Below are positions 12,335 to 25,222 of a stretch of DNA of 64,000 bases, in pieces. The position numbers and the translations under genes are program-made. Source of the DNA: Quercus robur (taxonomy: Eukaryota; Streptophyta; Magnoliopsida; Fagales; Fagaceae); NCBI RefSeq assembly GCF_932294415.1, contig NC_065542.1, positions 41,009,942-41,073,941 on the forward strand, written 5' to 3'. Under the pieces are notes generated by a model. That model was not told the origin of the DNA, made no database searches, and saw nothing but the letters and a program-made list of their open reading frames with translations. Position 1 is the first letter of the stretch; each line of letters begins with the position of its first letter.

Positions 12335-12439
12335 GTGATTTGTTGGTTCCTTCACATTTTGCATACAAATGAATTTAATTAATCAACTTGGGAAATTGAA
12401 TAATTAACCGGAGTCAAGCTATCTTAACCCAATAGCTAT

Positions 12440-13515
12440 GAATATACAAAAGTAATCTTTAGGGTAGTTATTCATTTGTTTTAACGTCATTACTTTTAAA
12501 TGAATTGCATGTGGTTGATTATATCTTCAAGCAAAATAAATATATGTATGTATGTATAATTTTTATTTAAATAAATTATTCATTCTCTTAAAAGAGATTA
12601 CCATGATAATCAAAACTCATATCAAATTTATATTGAATATTTATAATTTATTCTCTAAATTTTATTAGAGTGAGAGAGGGAGAGAGAGAGAGAGTACTTG
12701 TGATGAGGAACTAAAAAATACAATACCAAAATGTATGAACCAAAATAGAGTTATAAAAATCACAACAATTCATCAATATAAAGTAGAGTTGCAAGAAAGA
12801 ATAAAAAATCAAGAGAAAGAAAATAACCATTTTTCAAGAGAGAATGTGAGAGAGAATAATAAGAAATTTATAGAAATTAATATGAGAAGAAAACAAAGTA
12901 AAAAAAAAAAATAGTAATAACATCAAATTATTCAAATTATGTTATGTAATAAAATAACAGTATATTTTTATATACTAAATTTTTTTAAAGGAAAATTATT
13001 ATATTTTATCTTTATAATGCAATATGATAACATCTATGAAATCAAAGATAATAAAAAAGATAACAACTTAAAGACACAAAATTTATTCACATCAACCCAA
13101 AGTAGAATTCCAAATAATACAAAATTCATCAAACTAAAGTAGAGATGCAAGAAAAAAAATCCACCAAAAATGAAAAAAAAAAATGTGAGTGAGAGAGAGA
13201 GAGAAATAACATTTTGTACGTGGGAAAACTATGTATAGAATGGAAAAAAGAGATTTGTAAATTTATAGTAGAAGGAGGGGAATAAGAAAAACAAAAAATA
13301 AAGGAAGATAAAAGGATAGAGAAAAAGTGATATTATGATAGATAATAGTGGGAAGATGAAAAAGGAAGGAAAAAGTTAGATAAAGTATAACAATTGGGAA
13401 ATTAATAAGAAAAATGACAGTTTAAAATAAAAAGAGAGAATAATGAAAATGAGTGGATAATGTGGCCGTTGATGTGACTCAACAGGAATGTAGTACAAAT
13501 AAATACTACACTTCA

Positions 13516-13518
<3 letters not shown>
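12440..13518. repeat. AT-rich interspersed repeat with short GA runs
   Basis: No gene. The stretch is matched by 56973-58100 in duplication copy B. Its reverse complement also resembles 17260-18190 (shared words around gcaactctactt, ttgatgaatttt, ctctctctctctc), so it belongs to a dispersed repeat family of unknown class. Confidence 0.55.

Positions 13519-13597
<79 letters not shown>
13519..13597. repeat. (TA)n(TG)n compound microsatellite
   Basis: About 14 TA units followed by about 25 TG units. The same site in copy B (58103-58128) is far shorter, so the tract has expanded or contracted since the duplication. Confidence 0.97.
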
Positions 13598-13599
<2 letters not shown>

Positions 13600-14089
13600 C
13601 TCTTTCCAAAAAAAAAAAAAAAAAGTGTATACACATATGTGTAATAAGTTTTAACCTAACAAAAATAACACTTTGTGTATGTAAACCCTTCAATTTGAGA
13701 ACTTTCACTGTCTTGCAGTTAATGCCCAACAAACTAAGTCAATTCCATCCATTTACCAGGTTGAAAATAGCAATGATATAACCATATCAACTTATTAAAT
13801 TTGACTTGAAGATATATATAGCTTATTATAAAAAAGGGCCCCCTCTTTTTCTTCCAACCTCAAAAGTGTCAAATGAAGATCAACAAATAGATTTTGGACA
13901 ATAATGAAAATCCACAACAACATAAACAGATCAAAGAAAAAAATTGAAGCAAATTTTAATTTAGCTTTAGAATCTTGTCAAACACTTTGAGGGTGATGAG
14001 GCTGGATTCATTTCATATATATGCGATGCCCTAAAAGTCTTTAACTTTTGTAGTAAGATAAGGTGAGTAATGAGTACGCCCAATAATGC

Positions 14090-14645
14090 TTAACAAGGAG
14101 GTTTTTACCAAACTCATTATCAGTCCTGATCGATCGATGGTATCTCCCTATATATGCACTAAAGTGCATGGGGCCTGGGGGGGTATGTTGGAACTCGGTT
14201 CCAGCCCAAGAAGGGAGGTTGAGGTGAGATATATTTAGTAATTATATATTTCTCAACAAGTTATAAATAAAAAATGAGAGGAGGCTTTAGATAAAAATAC
14301 TATTTTTGCGTAGATTATTTGGATCAGCTTGACAAGTGAAATGTCCCTTGCATCTTACCTAACGTCACTATCATAATTTACGGCAGGTAATGCATATATG
14401 CACTGTGCAATAGGAAGCCTTTGACATCATTAAACATGTCATTTTATTCAACAATAAGTAAAATATATCCCTCGCAATTCGCAAATAAACGTGCCTAAAT
14501 TGTGTCCAAATATGTAGTTGTGGATTTGTATAGATGAGATCATATTTTTTTTTTTTGTCTTACTTTGAATATCTATTTTTGTACGTATTCAGGATAATGT
14601 TTTGAAACCAGACTATCAACCAGAACACTTCACCATTCTGCTCAT
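14090..14645 (+). promoter_or_regulatory. Conserved upstream block of dioxygenase gene 1
   Basis: This segment lies ~0.6-1.2 kb before the gene 1 start codon. It recurs at 58375-58985 before gene 3 and, more diverged, at 33833-34216 where no gene follows. Shared landmarks include aaatgtcccttgcatcttacc, cggcagg, gtgcaata, cctaaattgtgtcc and accagactatcaacc. Its conservation may reflect only shared descent; no specific regulatory motif can be assigned. Confidence 0.6.
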
Positions 14646-15184
14646 TCATTGGACATTTCCGTGATGAAAAAGTCAAGTTAGAAAAAACAATTTACAAAGA
14701 GGGATTGTTTAGAAAGCAACTAGGAAGAAAATATTAAAAAGCTAGACTGATCCAGGTTTTAGGCAATGAACCTACACTAGTTGCACAACCGTTTCATCAT
14801 TAACAATGACATTTATTGGTGATCTTTGGAATGAAATTTTCTGTTCAACATATATTATTATTATTATTATTTTTTGGTAAAATATATTATTATTATTATT
14901 ATTATTGTTGTTGTTGTAAATGTCTAGGCCAAGTATAAGGAGGTGGTATACCATACATCAAATGCATGTTTCCTCCCTTTCACATAGATATGTGGAGTCC
15001 ATCTCTATGTGAGAGGAAAGAAATATGCATGCGATGCATGGTGTATTTTCTCAAGTCTAAGAGTGAATATTTCTATAGGCCTTTTTATAAGTTATCTTTT
15101 ACATGCATTTTTATAATCATAGATATCGAATCTACCAGTTCAGTCAACAAAGGCGTCGATCTATCTTGTACCATTCTTTTGCTT

Positions 15185-15192
15185 ATATATAT
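15185..15192 (+). promoter_or_regulatory. Candidate TATA box of gene 1
   Basis: TATATATA lies about 70 bp before the start codon. It is kept at the same distance before gene 3 (61149-61156). Confidence 0.5.
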
Positions 15193-15259
15193 GATCACTT
15201 CCAACCCCTCAATTTGGAAGTAATTCCATTTTGACAATCCAAATTCCACCACCTTTAGG

Positions 15260-18200
15260 ATGGATCTCACTTCTAGTGTAGGAAATAAACTTGTTCCAGG
15301 AGATGAATTGGGCTATGACAGAGCCAAGGAAGTGAAGGAGTTTGATGAAACAAAAGCTGGAGTTAAAGGAATAGTGGACTCTGGAGTGACCAAGGTCCCA
15401 AGGTTCCTCATCCATCCACCAGAGAGCCTTCCAAATCCAATGCTATCTCCAGCCACTACCCACTTCCAAGTTCCAGTGATAGATCTCCAAGGCTTTGAAC
15501 AAAGTTGCCAGAGGATGGAGATCGTTGATCAAATACGTAAAGCATCAGAAACATGGGGCTTCTTTCAAATGATTAATCATGGAGTTCCAGTTAGTGCTAT
15601 GGACAAAATGTTTGAAGCAGTTCAACAATTCCATGAGCAACCAAAGGAAGAGAAGATGAAGTGGTACTCACGTGATCTCAAGCAACCAGTTAAGTACTAC
15701 AGCAATATGGATCTCCTAGTCTCCAAAGCAGCAAGTTGGAGGGATTCAATTTCATTTGATTTCAAATATGGTCCCCTAAACCTTGAAGCACTTCCCCTAG
15801 CATGCAGGTACTAATAATACTTCTAGCTAGTGAAAATGAATGTAAAAAGACATGTAATATATTTATACTGTCTATGTTATATGATTTATATCTTATATGT
15901 GTCTTAATTTTCAGGGAGTCTGTAAGCGAATATTGGAAACACATGATTGAACTAACCAAGGCACTAAAAGAATTACTATCAGAAGCTTTGGGGCTTAGCA
16001 CTGACTACCTAGCAAGCATAGAATGCATGAAATCTGAATTGTTTGTGTGCCACTATTACCCGGCTTGTCCTGAACCAGACTTGACCCTTGGCACAAAAAA
16101 GCATTCAGATCCATCCTCTCTAACTATACTCTTGCAAGACAATATTGGTGGCCTGCAGGTTCTCCATCAAGATCATTGGGTTGACGTTCCTCCAGTGCAC
16201 GGAGCATTAGTAGTCAACATTGGTGACCTTCTGCAGGTAGAAACTATAGTTCTGTTCGCATATTTCTTTTTCCGTCTTTATTCAGTCGTGTGCCATGCAA
16301 ACGGGATGTGTAAGAAAAATGAGAAGTGCTAAGCCTAAATGAAGGAAAATATATCATTCCAAAAAATCACAGGTTGAACTCTCTGAGATTTCACCAAATC
16401 ACACCGATCTCCTTGTCTTGAATTAGAAATCTATTTAAAAAAAATAAATATTTCAATAGTTACAATAATAGAAAATATGGAATTTAAACTCTAGTTCTCC
16501 TCATAAAAGAATGGGAAAAAAAATCACTGATCTACAAGGCTTTAGGCATTATATATCAACTTTTATCAACTTGAAATTTGCCATTCCTAGCTCAACCTCG
16601 AAACACTTATGTCCATCAAATAAACTAATGAATTCTTTACTATATTCCTTCCTTTTCTTCAATTGGATATCAACTTTTATAAAATAAAAAAAAAAAAATT
16701 CTATAATTACAACGATAGAAGAGAGGAGATTTGAATTTTGCTTTTCTCGTAAAAGGAGTAGATAATATCACCAAGTTACTAGACTTTTGACATTAGATAC
16801 AAACTTCTATCAAATTAAAAAATATCATTCCTTGGTCAATCTCAAAACACTTCTGTCCACCAAAAAACCTGAAGATTAATTCTTTTGCTAAAAAAGAAAT
16901 AAATTAAAAAAATGGTTAACATGTGTAAGATACTATTTCTACCTTTAACTTCTATCAAATTAAAAAATATTATTCCTTGGTCAATCTCACAACACTTATG
17001 TCCACCAAAAAATCTAAAGATTTATTCTTTTGTTGACATAAAGAAATAAATTAAAAAAATGGTTAACATGTGTTGGATACTATTTCTACCTTTATAAAGT
17101 ACAATATATTTAGTAACAATAAGGGAAATAACACTTTGGAAGACTCCAATTTAGTAGTTGAAATAACATATAGGAATACCACTAAACTCAAAATGCTTTA
17201 GCTCATGAGTTTAGAGCTAATTATGTTATATTAATCACTCAAATTATATATATATATATATATATATAAAAGTTAAAATGTAGCATTTATTATTGCTATA
17301 CTTTTGACTTCTATTGAGCCACATCATTCACCTATTTCCAATACTTCCCTCTCATTTTAAACTATTTTTCTCCTTATTAATTTCTCACTTTACAATTATA
17401 TTTCCTCCAACATTTCCCTCCTTACTTTTACCTTTTTATTTCCCCACTACTTTATACCTTAATGTTACAATTCTACCATCCCTTCATTTTTCTTTCATTT
17501 TGACTCTTCTTCTCCCCATTTTATTTATCATAAAAATTTGTTATTTTCTCTTCTATTCAATCTATATTTTTCCTACACAAAAAAAGATGAATACTTTCTC
17601 CATCTTTCTCTCCCTTTTTTTTTCTTTCATTTTGTGGATTTTTAATCCTTTATTGCATCTCTACTTTAGGTTGATGAATTTTTTGTGTTGAACTCTATTT
17701 TGGGATGATGTGATTTGGCTGTGTTTCAATTTGTTATTTTTTTCTTTTATTTTCCTTGATTTTTAGATATTATCGTATGAAAGTATATATATAATGATAT
17801 GATGTTATTGTATTTCGTAAAATGGCTTGGATAACTTAGTGTTTACAACTATACATTTTCTTTTTAGTATTCTTCTACTCATCTTCTTCTATATAAATCT
17901 ATCTCTCCCTCTCTCTCTCTGAATTATTTATTCTTTTATGCAACTCTACTTTGAATTGATGATTTTTTGTATCTTTACTTTTGGTTGATAAATTTTGGTG
18001 GTGTGTATTTTGATAAGTTCCCCATCTTAGATATTTTTGGAAGTGAGAGTTTGAGTTTATATCAAAATAAAATCTACATGGCTATATATTTGAATATGTC
18101 TATTGATTATTTGAGTAATATCAATTGTAAATTTGTTATGAAGTTTGATTATCATGATAATTTACTTAAGAAAGTGAGAAATTTTAATAATTAATTTGAA

Positions 18201-20115
18201 AAAAAAAATAGTTGTACCAAAAAGAAAAAAGGAAAATATAACACACAATAACAAAATTTTGAAAAATATAGATCGCTTCAAAAAAAAAAAAAAAAATATA
18301 TCAGTCAAACACACTCAAGTTCTAAAAAAAAAAACTCAACATAATAGAATGATATATTTGTAGAGATAGAGAGATGTAAAATACTTTTTTTCAATTTTTT
18401 AATGAGAACAAACTATCTTCAATAAAATTTAGAAAATAAATTATATATTATACCACATTACAAAATAATTATATATTCTTACGCATTGTGTGAATTTGCA
18501 ACTAATTATTATTTAATGTGAGACTTTATTCGTATGTATATTCCCAACATTAATAATTACATCAACGTACTGCTAGAGTTCAAATACATAAGAAAACTTG
18601 ATCCACACTAGTTTGACTATTCTCATTTATTTCTTCACAAATCCGTTGCCCCTTACTTAATTTTAAATTTTAGTTCCTTTCGTATGTTGTTAAAATTAAA
18701 AATCTCACCAAAGGTTGAAGTAAGTTTTTTGAAAAAACATATGCAAAAGGGAAGCTAAAAACTTGGAGAATGGCTATTGAACCCCTAATTCCTACCTAGT
18801 GCTGGCTAAATGCTAGATGCAGTTGATGCGGTCGTCTAAGGCCCCAAGTAAAAAAAAGGCCCCCAAATTTTAACTAATATGATTATTTATAACCAATAAA
18901 TAAAATAATATTTTTTTCATCAAATGAAAACAAACAAAAAGGAGAGAGAAATGTTACATCCACAACATTTTTTACAATACTTTTACAACAAATTCTAATT
19001 AAGTAGCAGATTGTTATAACTTATTATTGATGACAAAAAATAATTATAGTGGTGGGTTCAAATAGAAAACAAGAAGCAATTTAACACCTAGTATTTGTTG
19101 TGAAAAATATTGTGAATGTTTCACTTCTCACAAAAAAAAAAAGAAACAAACAAACAAAGAGCAATACACAAAAGAATTCATAACATTTTTTACAATAATT
19201 AAGTTAACAAACTTTTACTAGTTCTCATCTAGGTCTGTTATTAACGTTATTCGTTTATTTACTACTATCAACCTGTCACATCAACAAGTACGAAAAGTTT
19301 TGCTAAATTTTTTGTGTCTATAAAATTTCTAAAATAAGAAAAAATTCTACGTGATTCATGTTAATTATTAGTAATTTTGCATTTAAAATAAGAAAATTTG
19401 TTTTCACCTTAGCCTCTCAAATGCATCAAACTGCCCCTATCTCTATCCTAAGAAGATATCTCAGGCAATAAGATATATGCATAATTTTTTTGTCAACGTG
19501 TGGATCATTTGGTCAATATATATATGCATCATTCTCCTCATATTACTTGAATTCTACATTATTAATTGGAATTCACTTACATACTTTAAAAGAGACGGTG
19601 CATACATCCAATAGTATAATAGATTGAGGCAAATGCTCTGCTTCAATACTTCTGCTATTTTTTTTTTGGTAAATTAAGATCATAACATAAAACTAAGCAG
19701 GAACAAGTCTATTACAAAAAGAAGCCTCCTTATCAGCAAGAAGGAGGTCAGCCACCACAGGCGGTGGGCATAAAAAGACAACAAAATTAGAAATGGAGCT
19801 TCCCCCAAATTGTAGCTAATCCATTTTGCGTCATAATCTTCTTTCTTTTTTTTTTTCTTTAAATTGTAGCTAATCACAAACGACAAGTTGAAAAGTGTGG
19901 AGCATAGGGTACTGGCTGGACGTATTGGGCCCAGAATTTCAGCTGCATGCTTTCTCCATCCAAGTTCTGAAAGAAAACTTGGGCCAATAAAGGAGATTCT
20001 ATCTGACAGCAACCCACCCATATACAGGGAAACTCATATTAGTGAATACGTTGCTCACTATACATCAAAGGGACTGGATGGAAACTCAGCCCTTACTCAT
20101 TTTAAGCTTTTATAA
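15260..20115 (+). CDS. 2-oxoglutarate/Fe(II)-dependent dioxygenase, ACC-oxidase-homologue type (gene 1, complete)
   Basis: Three exons: 15260-15807, 15915-16236 and 19870-20115. Introns are GT-AG (107 bp and 3.6 kb), in phase 2 then phase 0, giving 371 residues, normal for this family. The N-terminal DIOX_N region (about residues 70-180) holds [11 protein letters not shown]. The C-terminal 2OG-FeII_Oxy domain holds iron ligands H246-x-D248 (KKHSDPSS) and H302 (VEHRVLA), and the 2-oxoglutarate-binding R312-x-S314 (GPRIS). Such cytosolic enzymes hydroxylate or desaturate small specialised metabolites using O2 and 2-oxoglutarate. The group resembles ACC oxidase in sequence but lacks proven ACC oxidase activity, so the substrate cannot be predicted. 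The start is the first ATG in frame and is shared with gene 3. Intron 2 contains repeats. Nothing suggests inactivation. Confidence 0.93.
17260..18190. repeat. AT-rich dispersed repeat within intron 2 of gene 1
   Basis: T/C-rich sequence with words shared, in inverted orientation, with 12600-13500 (cttttatgcaactctactttg, ttgatgaattttt). A (TA)n run at 17247-17267 marks its left edge, as at 63860-63882 in copy B. Frames of 75-125 residues here are low-complexity and not credible. Confidence 0.5.
18953..19133. mobile_element. MITE, family M1 (copy 2), in intron 2 of gene 1
   Basis: Inverted ends gaaatgttacatccacaaca and tgttgtgaaaaatattgtga...ttcacttctc enclose ataattatagtggtgggttc, as in 1946-2120 and 31818-31988. 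Its intronic position does not touch the splice sites. Confidence 0.65.
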
Positions 20116-21478
20116 ACTATGCTAGCAATTAATAGAATTGAAGTTTAAGGCATTGCAAGTTTTAATTCCTAAGTTGTTGAATTCTCTATGGCAATTTGTA
20201 TTGACGTTAATAAACTTTTGCCATTACTTTTAATTTATATCTTTACTTTTTATTATTTTATAGACCGTTGTTCTTAAGTCATTTGACTTAAGTAGACAAT
20301 TTTAAGAAATTTTTTATAAACTTTTATGGAAATTATAAAAAGTTATAAAAACAAAATCAATTACTTTATTCTTTTTGCATAAAAAAATTTTAAAATTATT
20401 TCCTAAATCAATGATTATAGAAAATTTGTTAACTTTTATTTTAAAAATTTACATCTATTTTCTTGAACAAGAAGAAAAGAGAGTAGTAATACATTATTAA
20501 GTCATCAAACACTCAAGTTCTTTCCGATTTTTGCCAATAGATGGTCAAAAATCTAAGTTGGATAATTTCAATTTGAAGTCTGGCAGTTAGGAGATGTATA
20601 CAACAGTGATTATTTAAGCAACAATTGATTATAATTCCACAACCGTTCCCTCATTTTGTTTGGCTAGTAGTGACTAAATGTAGACGAAACTTACCACTAC
20701 GACATTCTATTTTTGGTTATGGTGATATGTGAAGGGCCAACGATCAAAGGAAAAGACATACTATTAATTATATTGTAAGGTCCAAAGATTTTGAAGGGCC
20801 AACAATCGTAGGCATCTGATCTACCAGTTTATTCAACATAGGCATCTTTTACCCTTCTTTAGTTTGCTTATATGGGCACTTCCAACCCCTCAAATTGGGT
20901 ATTTCCATTTTGACAATCCAAATTCCACCACCTCTAGGATGGAACTCACTTCTAGTGTAGGTAATAAACTTGTTCCAGGAGATGAATTGGGCTACGCAAG
21001 AGCCAAGGAAGTGAAGGAGTTTGATGAAACAAAAACTGGAGTTAAAGGACTAGTGGACTCTGGAGTGACCAAGGTCCCAAGGTTCCTCATCCATCCACCA
21101 GAGAGCCTTCCAATGCTATCTCCAGCCACTACCCACTTCCACATTCCAGTGATAGATGTCCAAGGCTTTGAACAAAGTTGCCGAAGGTTGGAGATCGTTG
21201 ATCAAGTTCGTAAAGCGTCAGAAACATGGGGCTTCTTCCAGATGATTAATCATGGAGTGTTATAGACATGTTAGAAGCTGTGCGACAATTCCATGAGCAA
21301 CCAAAGGAAGAGAAGATGGAGTGGTACTCGCGTGATCAGAAGCAACGAGTTAAGTATTACTGCAATGGTGCTCTCTTAGTGTCCAAAGCAGCAGATTGGA
21401 GGGATTCAATTTTATTTGAATTCCAAGATGGTCCTCTAAACCCTGATGAACTTCCCCTAGTATGCAGGTACTAATAAT

Positions 21479-22244
21479 TGTTGGAAAATAATCAAAATAT
21501 GACTAAATAAACAAGTTTTGATTCAACAATACAAACCCTAAAAAATTAGCAATGACAAAATTAAATATATAGAGTTAGAAAGATCTCACAAACTATAGAA
21601 TCACGCAAAATGCGTTGTCTTTAAAGGTTGATTCTTGCCACCCAGAGTAGAACTCGGTGTGAATGGCTCTCTTGGCCGAACAACCCCCCAAGATTAGATT
21701 ATAGTAATTTCTTCAAGTTGATCACACACTCAAGTAAGAAAAACTAGGAACAACCTTAATTTGCCTTTCCTTAAAACTAAAAATTGATGCTGAAATTTTT
21801 AGTGGAAATGAGCAAAAAAAAAAAAAAAAAAACAGAGCAAAAATAGAGGGAAGAGGCGGCTGTTATAGCTGAAAAAAACTGAAAAGCTAAAGAGGGGAAT
21901 ATAGGGTTTAATATACTAACTAATGTGAGGGCTGAAGGGCTGCATGTAATGGTCACTGTGGAAGCCAATGGGCTGCACATTAAATGCCCCAACGGGTTGC
22001 TTATTTAAAGCCCAACGGGCATAACCAAAATGGGCTAGAGGAAAAGAAATAGAAAAAGAATGAGGAACAAGAGAGATAGAGACAAGCCTAAACCCAACCC
22101 AAGCCCAACTCCAACCCTTAGCCCATTATCTTTCAAGCTAACACTTAAGTGGTGTTATGGTTTATAAACATATGTGTAAACTTATCTCTAACTAATGTGG
22201 GACACAAACATACTTTAAGTGTTTGAAACACACATACTCCAACA
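21479..22244. mobile_element. Solo LTR in intron 1 of gene 2
   Basis: A 766-bp insertion with ends TGTTGGA...TCCAACA and the 5-bp target duplication ATAAT (21474-21478 and 22245-22249). Genes 1 and 3 have the empty site actaataat in their short intron 1. No coding domain. The family differs from L1 and L2. Confidence 0.9.
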
Positions 22245-23287
22245 ATAATACTACTACATGCAATATATATATACACACACTGTGTCTATGCAAAATTAGC
22301 TAACACTTTATGTGTCTTATTTTTTAGGGAGGTTGTAAGTGAATATGTGAAACAGATGATTGAACTAAGCAAGGCACTATCAAAATTACTCTTAGAGGCT
22401 TTGGGGATGAGCAGTGAGTACCTAAAAAACATAGAATGCATGAAAGCGGAAACATTGGTGTGCCACTATTACCCGGCTTGTCCTGAACCCAACTTAACCC
22501 TTGGCGCAACAAAGCATTCAGACCCATCCTCTCTAACCATACTCTTGCAAGACAATATTGGTGGCCTGCAAGTCCTCCATCAAGATCATTGGGTTGACGT
22601 TCCTCCAGTGCACGAAACATTAGTAGTCAACATTGGTGACTATATGCAGGTGGAGACTAGTTCTGTTCACATGATTCTTTTTCCTTCTTTATTTAGTCAC
22701 GAGTCAAGCAAATTGGATGTGTATGAAAACTGAAAAGTGCTAAGCCTAAATATCATACCAAAAATATCATGGATTGAACATTTTGAGATTTCACCAAATC
22801 ACACCGTTTTCCTTCCTTCTCTTGAATTAGATATCCAACTTTAAAAAAAAAAAAAAAAAATCATTAGTTATAACAATATGAGAGAGGGAATTTGAACTCT
22901 AGTTCTCCTCATAAAAGAGGGCGAAAAATAAAAATCATCGAGCTACTAGACTTCAGGAATTAGATATCAATTTCTATTGAACTAAAAATTGCCATTCCTT
23001 GGTCGACCTCAAAACACTTATGTCCACCAAATAAACTATTGAATTCTTCACTATTTTCCTTCCTTACTTGAATTAGATATCAATTAAAAAAAAAAACACG
23101 ATAGTTACAACAATAGGAGAGTGGGGATTTAAATTTTGGTTTTCCTCATAAAAAGAGTAGATAATATCACCAAGGTTAAAGACTTTTGGCATTAGATACA
23201 AACTTCTATCAAATTGAAAATTGTCATTCTTCAATCAACCTCAAAACACTTATTTCCACTAAAAAACCCTAAGAATTCTTTTGCTGG

Positions 23288-24209
23288 TGTTGGGTTAAAG
23301 TAAATTGGCCCCGGTTAATTAATTTAACTACCCAAGTTGATTCATTAGATCAAATTATATGCAAATCATGAAGGCACCAACAAATTACTAAATAAACTAA
23401 GTGCAATGGAAATTAAATTGACACGGTGATTTGTTGATGAATGGAGGAAATCTCTCGCAAGGTAAAAACCCTACCGGATGAATTCCAGGTTATCATTCCC
23501 AAGAATCTACTAATTAAGAACAAATGGTTACAAGTATAAGGAATTTTTCCATTACCTTGGCCTATTCCAAAATACCAATCTACAGTTGAACTTTCACTCT
23601 AATTGATCGTGTAGTAGACTTCTTCGCTTTGCACAAATCGCTAATCTGTGATTAACTCCTTTGCACGGATCCTAGTACGTGACTAACTCCAGCAACCTGA
23701 TTGATTGTTATTGGATGTAAAGTTCTTTACTTCATAAACGATGAAGATTAGGAAGAACTTGGTTACAAAACCCTAAGATATACAAACACAATAGCTTCAC
23801 ACAGAGTATATGAGTTCTAGGTCTTTGTTTTTGTACTTGATGACTTTTAAAATAAGCCTTATATATATAATTAGGATTGTAGAGAGAGAAACCCTAATCA
23901 TTCAAGTCATCATGGGCCAAATTTCAGATTTGAGAATTCTAAAATCGTAATTTTCGATAGATTGAGCTTGTGTCCAGCTTCTTCATTAATCCTCGATAGC
24001 AGTAAGTGTTGAGCTTGTGTCAAGCTTTAATGAAATAACTTTTCTTCATTTGTTTCTTGGATCAAACTTCATGTCTTTAATGATACCATTTGTTATGTTT
24101 AAACAACATACTTCTTGATATATTAAACCCAACTTAGATTTACTTAATTACAAGTAAAGTGCATTTTGTCAAAAGATTAGCTAATTACATAGAAAATATG
24201 ACCCTAACA
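23288..24209 (-). mobile_element. Solo LTR, family L1, inverted, in intron 2 of gene 2
   Basis: The reverse complement reads TGTTAGGGTCATATTTT...TTTAACCCAACA and is colinear with the L1 copies at 6552-12434 and 52495-56967, without their nested insertions. It therefore gives the ~0.92-kb unit length. Flanking pentamers GCTGG and ACTGA match at only three of five positions, as expected for an old insertion. The corresponding position in the intron of gene 1 (tttgttgacataaag near 17032) lacks it. Confidence 0.85.
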
Positions 24210-25222
24210 ACTGATATAAAAAATAAATTAAAAAATATTTAATATGTGTAAGAAACTATTTTTACCTTTATAAGTACAATAAATTTATGTTTAGTAATTG
24301 TTGATATAACATATAAGGACACTATTTACCGCAAAAGGTCTAAGCCCATGAGTTGAAGGCCAATTATATTATATTAATAATTTACATTTTTCATTATTAT
24401 GTAATATGAGACTTCATTCACATATGTATTTCCAATATTAATAATTGTATTAACTATTAGGGTTTAAAGTATTTAAGAAAACTTCATCCACACCAATTCG
24501 ACTATTCTCTTTTATTTCTTCATAAATCCGTTACTCCTCACTTAATTTTAAATTTAGTTTCTATGTTGTTAAAATTAAAAATCACTTAATTTTAAATTTA
24601 GTTTCTATGTTGTTAAAATTAAAAATCTCACCAAAGGGTGATGTAAGTTTTTTTTTTTTATTCGTATATAAGATAAAGAATCTAGAAACCCAAAAAATGA
24701 GGAAAAAAAATTGCAAAAGTGAAGCTTAAAACTTAGAGAATGGCCGTTAAACCCCTACTCCCCTACTCTAAGAAGGTATTTCATTCTTAAGCAATAAGAT
24801 ATATGCTAATATGCACCATTCCTTTCGTAACGTGGACTCCTTCTTTTCATGGCACATGAATTCCATGTTACTGGAATTCACCTACATTAGGTAATATAAT
24901 AGAGGCAAATACTCTTCTTGAATACTTCTACTATTTTTATAATATAATCCATTTTGCGTCACAGTCATGTTCTGTTTTTTTTTTTTTTTTTAAATATTGT
25001 AGCTAATCACAAACGACAAGTTCAGAAGTGTGGAGCATAGGGTACTGGCTGGACGTATTGGGCCCAGAGTTTCAGTTGTATGCTTTTTCCATCCAATTCC
25101 TGCACGAAAAAAAATGGGCCGATAAAGGAGTTTCTATCTGACAGCAACCCGGCCATATACAGGGAAACTCATATTAGTGAATACGTTGCTCACTATACAT
25201 CAAAGGGATTGGATGGCAACTC

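Larger units (their letters stand above)
6552..12434 (+). mobile_element. Solo LTR, family L1 (copy A), interrupted by two nested insertions
   Basis: Reading across the insertions, the LTR runs from tttagggttatat (TGTTAGGG in the other copy) to ...taacccaata, flanked by the 5-bp target duplication GCTAT at 6547-6551 and 12435-12439. Removing the Mutator-like element (7028-8686 plus target duplication) and the nested LTR (9065-12334 plus target duplication) leaves about 0.93 kb. A TATA box (tatataa) lies near 6894. No internal retrotransposon domain is present, so this is a solo LTR of unresolved superfamily. Relatives lie at 52495-56967 and, inverted, at 23288-24209. Confidence 0.88.
6368..17410. 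other. Segmental duplication, copy A (pairs with 52311-64000)
   Basis: Sequence from tgaaagtacttattctaaat (6368) onward is matched in order by 52311 onward: shared pre-LTR segment, LTR with nested LTR, AT-rich spacer, dioxygenase upstream block, exons 1 and 2, and the start of intron 2. Copy A alone contains the Mutator-like element at 7028-8686 and a ~224-bp stretch near 13685-13908. The left junction is sharp: before 6368 lies minisatellite-flanking DNA, while before 52311 lies pararetroviral sequence. The right limit is not seen because copy B reaches the window edge. Confidence 0.93.

Noticed and set aside
14966..15223. An 85-codon frame just upstream of gene 1
   Set aside because: It lacks a recognisable feature. 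The same region in copy B has indels that break it, so a coding role or conserved upstream ORF is unlikely.
15260..16332. True ACC oxidase (ethylene biosynthesis) identity
   Set aside because: Length (371 residues), the long N-terminal extension and the overall sequence fit the ACC-oxidase-homologue dioxygenases. True ACC oxidases are about 310-320 residues and start near the DIOX_N domain.
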